From Betaproteobacteria bacterium (GTDB lineage: Bacteria > Pseudomonadota > Gammaproteobacteria > Burkholderiales > Rhodocyclaceae), in the NCBI GenBank assembly GCA_009777925.1, contig WRKX01000008.1, forward strand, positions 1-43,668: DNA of 43,668 nucleotides, given 5' to 3'. Position 1 is the first letter of the stretch. Each line of letters opens with the position of its first letter. This document shows, one piece after another, positions 7,403 through 15,928 of the stretch. The notes beneath the pieces are model-generated. The model was not told where the DNA came from and did no database searches. It saw only the letters and a program-made list of their open reading frames with translations. Both the position numbers and the translations under genes were made by a program.

Positions 7403-9621
7403 GGCCGACAGTGCCGCCTGGAGGTTTTCGTAAGCGCGGTAGGTTGGGGTGAAGCGTAGCGAACCCCAACATCTTTGCTGCCGTTGGGGTTCGCCTTCCA
7501 GATGTTGGGGTCAGCCGTGGGCAAATAGTCGTCTGTGTTGTCCAGCGGCGTTGGATCAATGTACCAGCCCCAACCGGCGGCGTTGCTGTCCAGCGTAATC
7601 TGCCCGCTGCTGTAATAGCCAGTAGTCTGGGCTATTGCGGAGCCGGGAAGGTCGGTGAAGCCGACAAAGGCAGAGGCGGCGGTGGTGATGAGAGTTGCAA
7701 GGTCGCCTGCGCCGTCCACTTCGGAAATGCGCCAGTATTTCTTACTCACGCCGCAGTATTTTTGCAACGCTTTCGCATAGGCTCCTTCATTTTCACCATC
7801 AAGATTAAAGATTTTTGCATAATCCTTATTATTGAGCACGTTTATGTAGTAGCGAAGCGTCAGAGCGATGGGGCGTCCACTATCATCCTTACCTTCGACC
7901 AGAAGATCCACACGATCCTTGCCAATATAGCCTTTGTTTGGTAAATACGTAGCATCACCTCTATCTTCCATGACTATGATTGTGCCATTACTCGGCGCAC
8001 GCAGTACTGTAATCTTTAGGCTTTCCTCCCATTCCCAAAACCACTCCCATTCCGACTGGTAGTATGCTCCCCCCCCCTCAGCGGAAAGCTTCTCTTGCAT
8101 CGAAGCAGAAAGAAAATCCGTCATGTAAGATAACAGTCCCAGAGCTATACCCTCCCCTTGAGACCTAGCGTAGTCGTAGTCGAAGGTGAGTTGACAGACC
8201 CCATAGTTCATGCGTCTGATGGCTGATGCCGAGGTGGATTTGGATGTCTGAGCCTGCGGTACCGTCGCCACCTGCACACTCGGCGTTTCATACATGGGCA
8301 GCGGTGCTGCATCTGGTAGCGCGGTAGGTTGGGGTGAAGCGTAGCGAACCCCAACATCTTTGCTGCCGTTGGGGTTCGCGTTCCAGATGTTGGGATCAGC
8401 CGTGGGCAAATAGTCGTCTGTGTTGTCCAGCGGCGTTGGATCAATGTACCAACCCCAACCGGCGGCATTACTGTCCAGCGTAATCTGCCCGCTGCTGTAA
8501 TAGCCAGTAGTCTGGGCTATTGCGGAGCCGGGAAGGTCGGAAAAGCCGGTCAAGGCGGTGGTGCTACTTGATAGCAAGGCGGATAATTGGGCGGTGTAGA
8601 GCCAAGATTGGTAGTCGCCGGTTGAATCATTCAGCGATTGGCCGGTCCCACCGGGTGCCATGTTGATGCGGCGGATGCGCGATTTGAATAGGCAGTCATT
8701 CGCTTTTCTGTCGAGCGCGAGACCACCACCTGAATTGCCATCTGAAAAATGGTAGTTATCGATGCGCATCTCTCCCACCACCACCAACTCCATCGTAACC
8801 TTGATGCGCTGACCTTTGTATTCCACCAGAGCAGTCAGCGAATCCTCTCCTAGATAACCGAGGGTGGGTTTATATTCATAGCCTGGGCCACCAAGAAGGG
8901 CACCATCTGTAGCAGACGTCGGCAGCAGTTGCCCATGTCTTGGCATTTCCAAGATACTGACCTTTGCTTCGGATAGATCATCAAGCGTAATGCCGGGGCC
9001 ACGACGAGATTCCTGATATAGCTGAATCACCACACCGGGAAAAACATTCAGAGCAGTTTGTAATGGTACGCCAGATTGAGGGTCGAAGCCTTCGGGCTCA
9101 ACAACATCACAATAGCCCTTCAACCAATAGTCATAGTCTTCCTTGCCTACACTTCTTTGCTCAACCGTCTGCACAATAGCCGGACGCTGGGCGAACTCAG
9201 TCGGGAGATTTTGATAAGCAAGGATCAGACTTTCGAGCATGGCGATCTCCTCGGGTAGCGTGGTATTGACGGTTTCCTCCAATAGGCCTTGCGTTGCATC
9301 AGACGGAACAGCCGCTTGCAGGTTCAAAGGTGGCGAGTTGCCGCCAATCTCTACTAGCGTGGGCGGACGAAGATAGATGTGGAAATGATCCTGATGATAC
9401 TTGGCAAGCCGGGGGCCAGGGGTAGATGTAGAGCCGCCGGGAACACCCAAGCGATCTAGCGCGGTAGCAGTCACGGGCGATGTCCGCAGTTTACCTTCGT
9501 CATCCACATAGCGCGTCTGAGCCAGAGTAGGCAGACTGAAGACGGTCAACAGACCAGTCAGCAAAACAAACCGCCAAAAAATCCCTGTGGCGCGGCGTGT
9601 GGTTTGTATAGTTGTTTGCAT
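7351..9621 (-). CDS. Secreted modular protein with Ig-like units and duplicated matrixin-like half domains
   Basis: About 756 residues from ATG 9621, which has a GAGGAG ribosome binding site; an in-frame start at 9729 lacks one. The N terminus is a signal peptide (basic TTRRATGIFWR, hydrophobic FVLLTGLLTVFSL, then PTLAQ as a cleavage site). Next come an Ig/cadherin-like unit (EMPRHGQLLP...YEYKPTLGYLGEDSL), repeat copy A, a second Ig-like unit (LRAPSNGTI...TYLPNKGYIGKDRV) and repeat copy B. The repeats match the first half of matrixin-like domains of giant bacterial surface proteins but lack the HExxH zinc motif, so protease activity is unlikely; a structural or binding role is more plausible. 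The C terminus after PQPTAL is an out-of-frame tail; the natural continuation lies in the next frame downstream. It sits in the SPFH operon. Confidence 0.75.
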   Translation of the reverse strand: MQTTIQTTRRATGIFWRFVLLTGLLTVFSLPTLAQTRYVDDEGKLRTSPVTATALDRLGVPGGSTSTPGPRLAKYHQDHFHIYLRPPTLVEIGGNSPPLNLQAAVPSDATQGLLEETVNTTLPEEIAMLESLILAYQNLPTEFAQRPAIVQTVEQRSVGKEDYDYWLKGYCDVVEPEGFDPQSGVPLQTALNVFPGVVIQLYQESRRGPGITLDDLSEAKVSILEMPRHGQLLPTSATDGALLGGPGYEYKPTLGYLGEDSLTALVEYKGQRIKVTMELVVVGEMRIDNYHFSDGNSGGGLALDRKANDCLFKSRIRRINMAPGGTGQSLNDSTGDYQSWLYTAQLSALLSSSTTALTGFSDLPGSAIAQTTGYYSSGQITLDSNAAGWGWYIDPTPLDNTDDYLPTADPNIWNANPNGSKDVGVRYASPQPTALPDAAPLPMYETPSVQVATVPQAQTSKSTSASAIRRMNYGVCQLTFDYDYARSQGEGIALGLLSYMTDFLSASMQEKLSAEGGGAYYQSEWEWFWEWEESLKITVLRAPSNGTIIVMEDRGDATYLPNKGYIGKDRVDLLVEGKDDSGRPIALTLRYYINVLNNKDYAKIFNLDGENEGAYAKALQKYCGVSKKYWRISEVDGAGDLATLITTAASAFVGFTDLPGSAIAQTTGYYSSGQITLDSNAAGWGWYIDPTPLDNTDDYLPTADPNIWKANPNGSKDVGVRYASPQPTALTKTSRRHCRPWASRRLAHKAIRIVSA
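7433..7655 (-). repeat. Repeat unit copy B with embedded palindrome
   Basis: A 223-base copy nearly identical to copy A (8318-8540): I count about five differences by eye and no indel. It carries the palindromic insertion at one end and the GWGWYIDPTPLDN coding core. The high identity, including the embedded palindrome, shows that the palindrome was inserted before the unit was duplicated, or that gene conversion keeps the copies alike. Confidence 0.85.
7439..7471. repeat. Short palindromic element, copy in repeat unit B
   Basis: The sequence GTAGGTTGGGGTGAAGCG continues to AACCCCAACA; TTGGGGT and ACCCCAA form the arms. This is the layout of a common bacterial intergenic palindrome (GTAGGTTGGG...CCCAAC). 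It is translated as KDVGVRYASPQPT. The frame conflict between the two repeat-protein reading frames lies immediately beside it, so it probably marks the frameshift. Confidence 0.7.
8318..8540 (-). repeat. Repeat unit copy A with embedded palindrome
   Basis: The 223-base partner of copy B. It encodes the same core and the same palindrome-derived segment, but here the frame stays open and continues into LPDAAPLPMYETPSVQ. The separation between copies A and B is 885 bases, one full module. Confidence 0.85.
8324..8356. repeat. Short palindromic element, copy in repeat unit A
   Basis: Identical to the element at 7439-7471. It is read in frame as VGVRYASPQPT without disrupting the gene. It replaces the position where matrixin-like relatives continue from the TADPNIW segment toward the GRMD and HExxH motifs. 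Confidence 0.7.
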
Positions 9622-9698
9622 GTCATTATCTCCTCGTGAAAATCCAGCCTGATGGCCGGTTCGGGATGTTTGCCCGGAGGCATTCCCGGATTTCAAAT

Positions 9699-11150
9699 TT
9701 AGCGTACCGCGACCGTCCCGCCCTTCCATGCCGGATCCTGCCAGCGATAGAACGCGGTAAGGTTGCCGGGTTTGTCGGCGCGACGCTCGATAGTCAGTGT
9801 GTTGCGATTCCAGAGTTCAAAGCTCGTCCTGCTTTGTCCATTGACCACGATTTCGCGGGCGACGAGCATCTGCTTGTTGCCGGGAACCCAACCGGCGAAT
9901 TCGATGTAACCGAGTTCAGGGTTGTCGGTGGAAGGGGGCACGATGTCAAGTTGCCAGCCATCCGCCTCCTGGCGAAAAACCCATAACTCGCGCCAGGTCT
10001 CAAGCGGCTGTACGGCCAGCGTCATGAGATTGCCATCCGGGCTGACGGAAAGAGAGGCTGTCCAGACATGCCCGTAAGTGCAGCGCGCGGGATTGTCCGG
10101 CGCGTTCTTGCCGGGGTTCGCCGGAATGACCTTGATGCAGGTCTGGCCGGGGTTTTCGCCTGCCGCAATCTGAATGCCGGGACGCCCTTTGCCGGGCTGG
10201 GCAAGGGTCTGCGGCTGCATAGCCCAGCGCGACGCGCCGACGCGAATGGCGGCAACATCCCAGGCAAGGCGATCATTAGCGGTAAGCGTATTCTTGTTGA
10301 CTCCGGCAAGGTGGGTTTCGGCGTTTTGCCCGGCTTCAAGTACGGAAGCGGCGTCACTATCCGGTTTTATGGCCTGCCGATGCGCTATGCTCGCCCATAC
10401 GCCAGCGGCGCGGGTTTTGAGGCGGTTACGCAGATGTTCGGGCAGGTCGCCCTGGCGTGTGCCGTCTTCCAGAACACGGTCAAGAATTTTTGCGCGTCGC
10501 AGGTCGGTGTCAAGGCGCTCGGAAGGCAGGAGGGTTGTTTTGACGCATTCGTGCCTGGTGAGCGAGAGCGCCGCCTTCGCTTTTTGCGTGGCGCTGGCGG
10601 GCAAATCCAGAACGTGCCGCCAGGCGTCGCCATCGTAGCAAAGGGTCATTTTGTCGTTGCGCTCAACGCTGTAAAACGAGACGCCATAACCGGCGACAGT
10701 CTCCATGTGCGCCGAAACCGTCCGCGCCGCTTTTTCATCGTTCTGCGTGATGCGGGAAGCGCGCCACGCCAGACGATCTGCCATTGTGCCAAGCGCGTCA
10801 AATACCTCAGCGTCGATAATTTCAGCAGGCGCGGCCTTTAAGAACGCCGCGCCGTAGGCGATACCCAGAGCTTCGTTGCCGGGCTGGTTCTTGAGGAACT
10901 CGGTCACAGCCAGCAGTTTGGGCGCTGTCTTTGGGGTTAGTTCATGTTGAACCGCCTGTGTGGCGAGAATGTATCCGGCGCGTTCGCGGCGATGGTCGTA
11001 GACCTGAAGGTAATCCCCTTTTAGGCCGCGCACTTCCAGCGTGTCGCCATGTGAGAGCACGGCATGACGGGCGGAGTTTTCTGCTGGCGAACCGCGTAGC
11101 GGAATTTGATCCTGGGTGACGATTGCCAGACTTAACAGTATTTCAAACAT
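9699..11150 (-). CDS. Secreted or envelope protein with N-terminal SH3-like domain
   Basis: About 483 residues from ATG 11150, which has an AAGGA ribosome binding site; an upstream in-frame start at 11207 is less likely. The N terminus (MFEILLSLAIVTQDQIPLRG) is a short hydrophobic leader, consistent with a signal peptide though short. Residues about 18-70 form a bacterial SH3-like fold: IPLRGSPAENSARHAVL, then LSHGDTLEVRGLKGDYLQV and AGYILATQAVQ. I do not recognise the remaining 400 residues. The C-terminal third has Trp-rich strands and the phrases SVSPDGNLMTLAV, GYIEFAGWVPGNKQMLVAREI and FELWNRNTL, which look like beta-propeller blades. It lies between the SPFH gene and the repeat-protein gene on one strand with short gaps (65 and 77 bases), suggesting a shared envelope function. 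Confidence 0.72.
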   Translation of the reverse strand: MFEILLSLAIVTQDQIPLRGSPAENSARHAVLSHGDTLEVRGLKGDYLQVYDHRRERAGYILATQAVQHELTPKTAPKLLAVTEFLKNQPGNEALGIAYGAAFLKAAPAEIIDAEVFDALGTMADRLAWRASRITQNDEKAARTVSAHMETVAGYGVSFYSVERNDKMTLCYDGDAWRHVLDLPASATQKAKAALSLTRHECVKTTLLPSERLDTDLRRAKILDRVLEDGTRQGDLPEHLRNRLKTRAAGVWASIAHRQAIKPDSDAASVLEAGQNAETHLAGVNKNTLTANDRLAWDVAAIRVGASRWAMQPQTLAQPGKGRPGIQIAAGENPGQTCIKVIPANPGKNAPDNPARCTYGHVWTASLSVSPDGNLMTLAVQPLETWRELWVFRQEADGWQLDIVPPSTDNPELGYIEFAGWVPGNKQMLVAREIVVNGQSRTSFELWNRNTLTIERRADKPGNLTAFYRWQDPAWKGGTVAVR

Positions 11151-11177
11151 GATGTAATCCTTTGCAGTGATGAGCCA

Positions 11178-11199
11178 CCCCCGGCCTTTCGGTCGGGGA
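11178..11199. repeat. Short G/C-rich hairpin between SPFH and SH3 genes
   Basis: CCCCGGCC-TTTC-GGTCGGGG, a near-perfect 8-bp stem with a 4-base loop. No U-tract follows on the minus strand, so it is not a good terminator; it may stabilise the upstream transcript or partly attenuate the operon. It also resembles the single hairpins left by IS200/IS605-type elements. Confidence 0.5.
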
Positions 11200-11215
11200 T
11201 GTCTCAATACGGTAT

Positions 11216-13036
11216 CTACTGAACGCGCCCGATCAGGTTTTCGCCAACAAAACGTCCGTCCGTACCCGGCGGGACAACGATGACCTGTACTTTTTCGGAG
11301 AGTTTTTCCGCCAGCGTTTTCTGGATGAGCAGCGGGCTTTTCATGATAATTTCACCTTCCCGCGCCATTTGTTCGATGTTGATTTTGCCGACCTGATCCA
11401 TTCGATACACTTCGGCGTCGGCAAGTTTTTTGCGCGAATCTGCTTCAGCGGCGGCTTCAATGATGCGGGCTTCGGCATTGGCTTCAGCGATTTTGACCCG
11501 TTCCAGCCTGGCCGCTTCCGCTTCCAGTTCGCGTTGCTTGATCTGCTTTTCCTTGAAAGGCAGGATGTGTTTCATCGCCTCGGCCTGCGCCTGCGCGGCG
11601 ATGATTTGCTCCTGTGCCGCAGCTTCGGCGACTTTTTCCCGGCGCACTTTTTCGGCCTCCGCCGCCAGCACTTTTTCCATGCCAGCGACGTAGTCGGGCG
11701 GCAGGTTGATTTTGCCCATAGTGATGGATTTGAGCTTGATGCCTTCCTCGGAGAGTTGCGCCCGCAGCTCTTTGGTGACATCGTTCAGGATTTCCTGACG
11801 GTGGGAGGAGAAGATTTCGCGTACTGTTTTGCGTGAGAACGCCTTGTACAGTGCGCTCCGAATAATGGGCAGCACGAGTTCGTTGTCGATGTTGCCCAAC
11901 AAGCCGCGAATCTTGGTTGGAATCATGTCAATGTCAACTACATAGCGAACGGTCAGTTCAGCGTCCAAAGTCAAACCCTCGGCTGACTGGAAGGAAAAAC
12001 CACTTCCTCTGTCGCTGTCCGGCTGATAAATTCGTTCGCGCAACAAGTCCGAACGAGTTTCCAGAGTGAGAGTCTTGATCTTGAGCCCGTTTTCGTTCAG
12101 CCGCGCATGTAATTCCTTTTTGATTTCATCCTGAATTTCCTGACGCTGCGACAAGAAAATTTCGTGTGCCGTGTGGCGCAGGAATGTCTCTTGCAGCAAG
12201 CGTTGAATGAGAGGCTGCATGATTTCTTTATTTATGTTATTCGGCAGCTTGCGCGCTACGGTTGGCAGACGATCCAAATCGAGCGCGTAGTGGACAGCAA
12301 GATCCACCTCCAGGGGTAGCCCTTCAGACGACTGAAAAGAAAAACTACTTTTCTCGCTGTAGTCGGGTTTGTAGACCATGTCACGCAACAAACCAGAATG
12401 AAATTCCAGAGTGAAAGCCTTGATTTTGAGGCCATCCTCATTCAGCCGCGTTTGCAGTTCCCTGCTGATTTCATCCTTGATTTGATGCGACGAGAAGATT
12501 TCACGCGCCGTATAGCTCGCCAGCGTCTTTTGTAGCAAGCTCTGAATGACGGGCTGCATGATTTCGCTATCTATGTTGTCTGGCAGATTCTGCGCCGTGA
12601 CCGGCAGCCGCTCCACATCAAGCGTGTAGCGAACAGCAAGGTCGGCGTCCAGGGGCAACCCTTCCGCCGACTGAAAGGAAAGACCGCCTTTGCCATCTTG
12701 TTGATAGGTACGGTCGTGCAGCGAGTATGAGCGAAGTTCATGAATCATGGGAATGACCAGAACCTGCCCTTCCTGAAAAAGAGCGGAACTGCCTGTCCAT
12801 TGATTGACGCGCAGCCCTACTTCGCCGCTTGCGACAGATTCAACAGGAGGATTCATAGCAATGCCGTAAATGGCAAGGCCAAGCGCGCCCAGCAGAGTTA
12901 AGCGCCGCCACGGGAGGCGTATGCTTTGGACGCTTTGCAGACCGTGCTTGAGAAACTCGGTCGTTTTTTCCTTGCGGGAAGGGGAACGCGGCGCGTCTTC
13001 GCTTGTCGGCGTCCGGGGGGTGTGATCCAGTTCCAT
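11216..13036 (-). CDS. SPFH/band-7 (HflK/prohibitin-like) membrane protein with triplicated SPFH repeat
   Basis: A 606-residue protein starting at ATG 13036 behind AAGGAG. A cytosolic Pro/Ser-rich head (1-40) is followed by one membrane segment (about 46-62, LTLLGALGLAIYGIAM), then the SPFH entry motif SGEVGLRVNQWTG. Three successive repeats follow at about 119-231, 232-345 and 347-445. Each begins FSFQS-x-EGL-x-L, continues with an RY-x-x-D-x-x-x-x-P strand, and contains a REIFSSH- or HEIFLSQ-like segment and an L-x-x-x-GLKIK-like helix end. After the third comes a long Ala/Glu-rich coiled coil (about 450-570), as in flotillins and HflK, and a VIVVPPGTDG tail. Ordinary family members have one SPFH domain. 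Such proteins form ring or cage scaffolds on membranes and often control proteases. It is the first gene of a minus-strand operon with the SH3-like and repeat proteins. Confidence 0.9.
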   Translation of the reverse strand: MELDHTPRTPTSEDAPRSPSRKEKTTEFLKHGLQSVQSIRLPWRRLTLLGALGLAIYGIAMNPPVESVASGEVGLRVNQWTGSSALFQEGQVLVIPMIHELRSYSLHDRTYQQDGKGGLSFQSAEGLPLDADLAVRYTLDVERLPVTAQNLPDNIDSEIMQPVIQSLLQKTLASYTAREIFSSHQIKDEISRELQTRLNEDGLKIKAFTLEFHSGLLRDMVYKPDYSEKSSFSFQSSEGLPLEVDLAVHYALDLDRLPTVARKLPNNINKEIMQPLIQRLLQETFLRHTAHEIFLSQRQEIQDEIKKELHARLNENGLKIKTLTLETRSDLLRERIYQPDSDRGSGFSFQSAEGLTLDAELTVRYVVDIDMIPTKIRGLLGNIDNELVLPIIRSALYKAFSRKTVREIFSSHRQEILNDVTKELRAQLSEEGIKLKSITMGKINLPPDYVAGMEKVLAAEAEKVRREKVAEAAAQEQIIAAQAQAEAMKHILPFKEKQIKQRELEAEAARLERVKIAEANAEARIIEAAAEADSRKKLADAEVYRMDQVGKINIEQMAREGEIIMKSPLLIQKTLAEKLSEKVQVIVVPPGTDGRFVGENLIGRVQ

Positions 13037-13182
13037 GATGCTCTCCTTTTGAGTTGTGCGTGTGGGTCGGTCGCGGATGCGTGCTGCCTGTCATCCTTGA
13101 AGCGCATCATGCAACCGGCGGCATGGAGCATTCAATGCCGTTGCCGCCCTACTTTATTCATGAAGGAAACCGTTTTTTCCGC

Positions 13183-13204
13183 GAGCGTGAAGAAATGTTC
13201 ACAT
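13183..13204. promoter_or_regulatory. Candidate operator, copy 1 (dyad GTGAA-N6-TTCAC)
   Basis: A 22-base sequence identical to 16682-16703 and containing the inverted repeat GTGAAGAAATGTTCAC. It lies between the divergent SPFH gene (start 13036) and SNF2 gene (start 13303), 20 bases upstream of a plausible -35 box for the helicase. The dyad is the size expected for a dimeric winged-helix regulator. The only other copy I found is in front of the response-regulator gene. Confidence 0.6.
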
Positions 13205-13224
13205 GCTCATGGCGCAGATAAATA

Positions 13225-13253
13225 TTGACTGCCCGCTGGTATTTTGATAGAAC
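13225..13253 (+). promoter_or_regulatory. Candidate sigma-70 promoter of the SNF2 gene
   Basis: TTGACT at 13225-13230, a 17-base spacer and TAGAAC at 13248-13253. The -35 box is strong and the -10 moderate; an AT-rich stretch (TATATGTTAAAAT) follows. The dyad site at 13183-13204 would sit around -60, a usual activator position. Confidence 0.45.
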
Positions 13254-13302
13254 GCATATATGTTAAAATTCCTATGCTGAACGATCCAGTCAATGCTGCA
13301 TC

Positions 13303-15924
13303 ATGAAAGAACAAATTAACCAATCTCGCAGAGCAATAGCCGTATATACTGCGGACGGCTTTACTGTCGACAGCAATCAATTAGAAAAAGACGATGATCC
13401 GCTCTTTCATACAAAATTCTATGAAAATATAAAGAATAAACCCTGGCAAACACTGTATGACCTGGCATTCAGCAACAAAACCATAAACGATGCCTTATAC
13501 GATACGTCAATCCTGTTTATATTGGAGATTGCCAGACAGGCAATTTACGACATTTCTCATAACCCGGACGTTGATCTGACCCGCGCCGCTTTACCACCAA
13601 CTGACGAAACTCTCTTCAAATTATTGCGCGGCGTGCCGTTTGTTACAGGCTGTGAATTTGTCAATCTGCTTTGGATCAGAAATATATATAATAAATTTAC
13701 CGCTGTTTTTAATGCGGAATTTGCTGATTTTGCCGGGGATATTGAGGGCTATTTTCAGGCGAAAAACTCCGAAATTACGGTTGCCGGAAAAGTGCATTTT
13801 CACCTGGTCGAGCACCGGAGTGAGGAGTGTCCATTCGCGTTTCTGGCGACCTACTCGGATATGGATTCAAATAACAGTGTGCGTCATGTGCCCCTGAAAA
13901 ACGCGCTGGAGCGGCACAGGAAGCAGGAGGAATTGCTGGGACTGCTCTCGGCGGTAAGCCGTGCCGCAGACAGAAGCAGCTTTATCTCTGACCTGCTGGA
14001 GAGTGGCGAACTGTTTTCTCCGCTTAAATTCACTCCCGAGGAAGCCTATATATTTTTAAAAGAAACGCCGCTGTACGAAGAATGTGGCGTCTTATGCCGC
14101 ATTCCAAACTTCTGGAAGAAAAAATACAATACCCGTCTTAGTGTTTCGATTGGCGCAAAAGAGCCGTCAGCCGTCGGCTTGCAGGCGCTAATGGCGTTCT
14201 CGCCGGAAATTTATCTCGGTGATGAGCCATTCAGCAGAGAAGAGGTTGAAGCATTGCTTGCTGAAACAGCCGGCCTGGCTTTCCTTAAGGGGAAGTGGGT
14301 GGAGCTGGATCGGGATAAGCTGCAAAGTCTGTTGTCCGCCTTTGATGAACTGGAGGGTAGGGACATTTCCCTCGCGGAAGCAATCCGCATGCAATCGGGG
14401 CTTATGGACGCGGGCGCGGGCACGCAGGATACTGAAATTGAAATCACGAATGGACAGTGGCTGAACGCTCTGCGGGAACAGATGCTCAATCCGGCCAAAA
14501 TCAGCCAGGAAAGCACAGGCGCGAGCTTTAAGGCCGATTTGCGGCATTATCAGGCGGAGGGGCTGAACTGGCTCAGTTTCATGATGAGGTCCCGCTTCGG
14601 CGCGCTTCTGGCCGACGATATGGGATTGGGAAAAACTGTGCAGGTGCTGGCGCTGCTGAATTCCCTGCGCCCCAACTCGGTGAAAACATTGCTCATTATC
14701 CCAGCCTCTCTGATTCAGAACTGGAAGAAAGAGGCGGAAAAATTCGCGCCCGATCTGAAAATAAAAATTCTGCACAGCGGGGAAACGGAGTTTACAACCC
14801 ATGATGCCGATTTGTTTGTCACCACATACGGCATGGTTTCCCGCCTGGAAAACCTTGCGGATACAGAGTGGGATTTGCTGATTCTGGATGAGGCGCAGGC
14901 CATAAAAAACCACGGCAATAAGCAGACTAAAGCGGTAAAAAACCTGTCGGCAAAAGGCAAAATCGCCATGACAGGTACTCCGGTGGAAAACAGGTTAAGC
15001 GACTTATGGTCGATTTTTGATTTTCTGAATCAAGGTCTGCTGGGTTCGGCAAAAGAATTCGCAAACTTTGCGAAATCATTGCAAGAGAACACCTTTGGCT
15101 ATGAAAAACTGCGTCGGGCGGTCAGCCCGTTCATCCTGCGGCGGCTCAAAACCGATAAATCCATTATTAATGATTTGCCGGACAAAATCGAGACCATGCA
15201 ATTTACAACCCTCAGCAAAAAGCAGGTTCTATTGTATAACCAGCTTGTCGGCGAACTCGCCCGCGCGATGGAAGATAAAGAAATGTCGGCCATCAACCGT
15301 CGCGGGCTTGTCCTGGCCGGGATCATGAAGTTTAAGCAGATATGCAACCACCCTGACCAATACATAGGTAGCGGTGGATTTTTGCCGCAGCACAGCGGTA
15401 AATTTGCGGTATTGGAGGAAATTTGCCAGACAATACGCGATAAACGCGAGCGTGTACTGGTTTTCACCCAATTCAGGGAGATGACAAAGCCTCTTGCCGA
15501 TTTTTTGGCAATAGTATTCGAGCGTGAAGGGCTTATCCTGCACGGCAGTACCAGTGTGAAGGAACGTGGCAGGTTGGTAGAACGATTTAACGGTGAGAGT
15601 TATGTGCCGTTTATGGTGCTGTCGCTTAAAGCAGGCGGCGTCGGACTTAACCTGACCAGCGCCAATCATGTTGTTCATTTCGACAGATGGTGGAACCCGG
15701 CTGTCGAGAACCAGGCTACCGATCGCGTTTTCCGTATCGGGCAGCAACGAAATGTAAATGTCTATAAATTCGTTACAACCGGCACGGTTGAAGAAAAAAT
15801 TGACGCCATTATTACCCAAAAGCAAAAACTGGCTGAAGATGTCATTTCAGTTTCCTCCGGCGAAAACTGGATAACCGGGATGAGCAATGATGAACTGCTT
15901 GATTTGTTCAGGCTGGAGGTTTAG
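13303..15924 (+). CDS. SNF2-family DEAD/DEAH-box ATPase
   Basis: An 873-residue protein. The C-terminal half (about 405-870) is a complete SNF2 ATPase: LRHYQAEGLNWL, motif I DDMGLGKT near 445, motif II LDEAQAIKNH near 530, motif III MTGTPVEN, and in the second lobe SLKAGGVGLNLTSA and motif VI QATDRVFRIGQ near 805. SNF2 enzymes use ATP to move along double-stranded DNA and remodel proteins on it. The N-terminal 400 residues have no motif I recognise. The next gene encodes a separate SWIM zinc-finger protein; SWIM domains are often fused to or encoded next to bacterial SNF2 enzymes, so the two probably act together. The DNA up to 16639 is richer in A/T than the flanks, suggesting acquisition as a cassette. 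Confidence 0.93.
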   Translation: MKEQINQSRRAIAVYTADGFTVDSNQLEKDDDPLFHTKFYENIKNKPWQTLYDLAFSNKTINDALYDTSILFILEIARQAIYDISHNPDVDLTRAALPPTDETLFKLLRGVPFVTGCEFVNLLWIRNIYNKFTAVFNAEFADFAGDIEGYFQAKNSEITVAGKVHFHLVEHRSEECPFAFLATYSDMDSNNSVRHVPLKNALERHRKQEELLGLLSAVSRAADRSSFISDLLESGELFSPLKFTPEEAYIFLKETPLYEECGVLCRIPNFWKKKYNTRLSVSIGAKEPSAVGLQALMAFSPEIYLGDEPFSREEVEALLAETAGLAFLKGKWVELDRDKLQSLLSAFDELEGRDISLAEAIRMQSGLMDAGAGTQDTEIEITNGQWLNALREQMLNPAKISQESTGASFKADLRHYQAEGLNWLSFMMRSRFGALLADDMGLGKTVQVLALLNSLRPNSVKTLLIIPASLIQNWKKEAEKFAPDLKIKILHSGETEFTTHDADLFVTTYGMVSRLENLADTEWDLLILDEAQAIKNHGNKQTKAVKNLSAKGKIAMTGTPVENRLSDLWSIFDFLNQGLLGSAKEFANFAKSLQENTFGYEKLRRAVSPFILRRLKTDKSIINDLPDKIETMQFTTLSKKQVLLYNQLVGELARAMEDKEMSAINRRGLVLAGIMKFKQICNHPDQYIGSGGFLPQHSGKFAVLEEICQTIRDKRERVLVFTQFREMTKPLADFLAIVFEREGLILHGSTSVKERGRLVERFNGESYVPFMVLSLKAGGVGLNLTSANHVVHFDRWWNPAVENQATDRVFRIGQQRNVNVYKFVTTGTVEEKIDAIITQKQKLAEDVISVSSGENWITGMSNDELLDLFRLEV

Positions 15925-15928
15925 CAAT

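Noticed and set aside
6540-8540. Possible CRISPR or satellite array
   Set aside because: Only three units, long and widely spaced, each part of a translated module; no short regular spacers.
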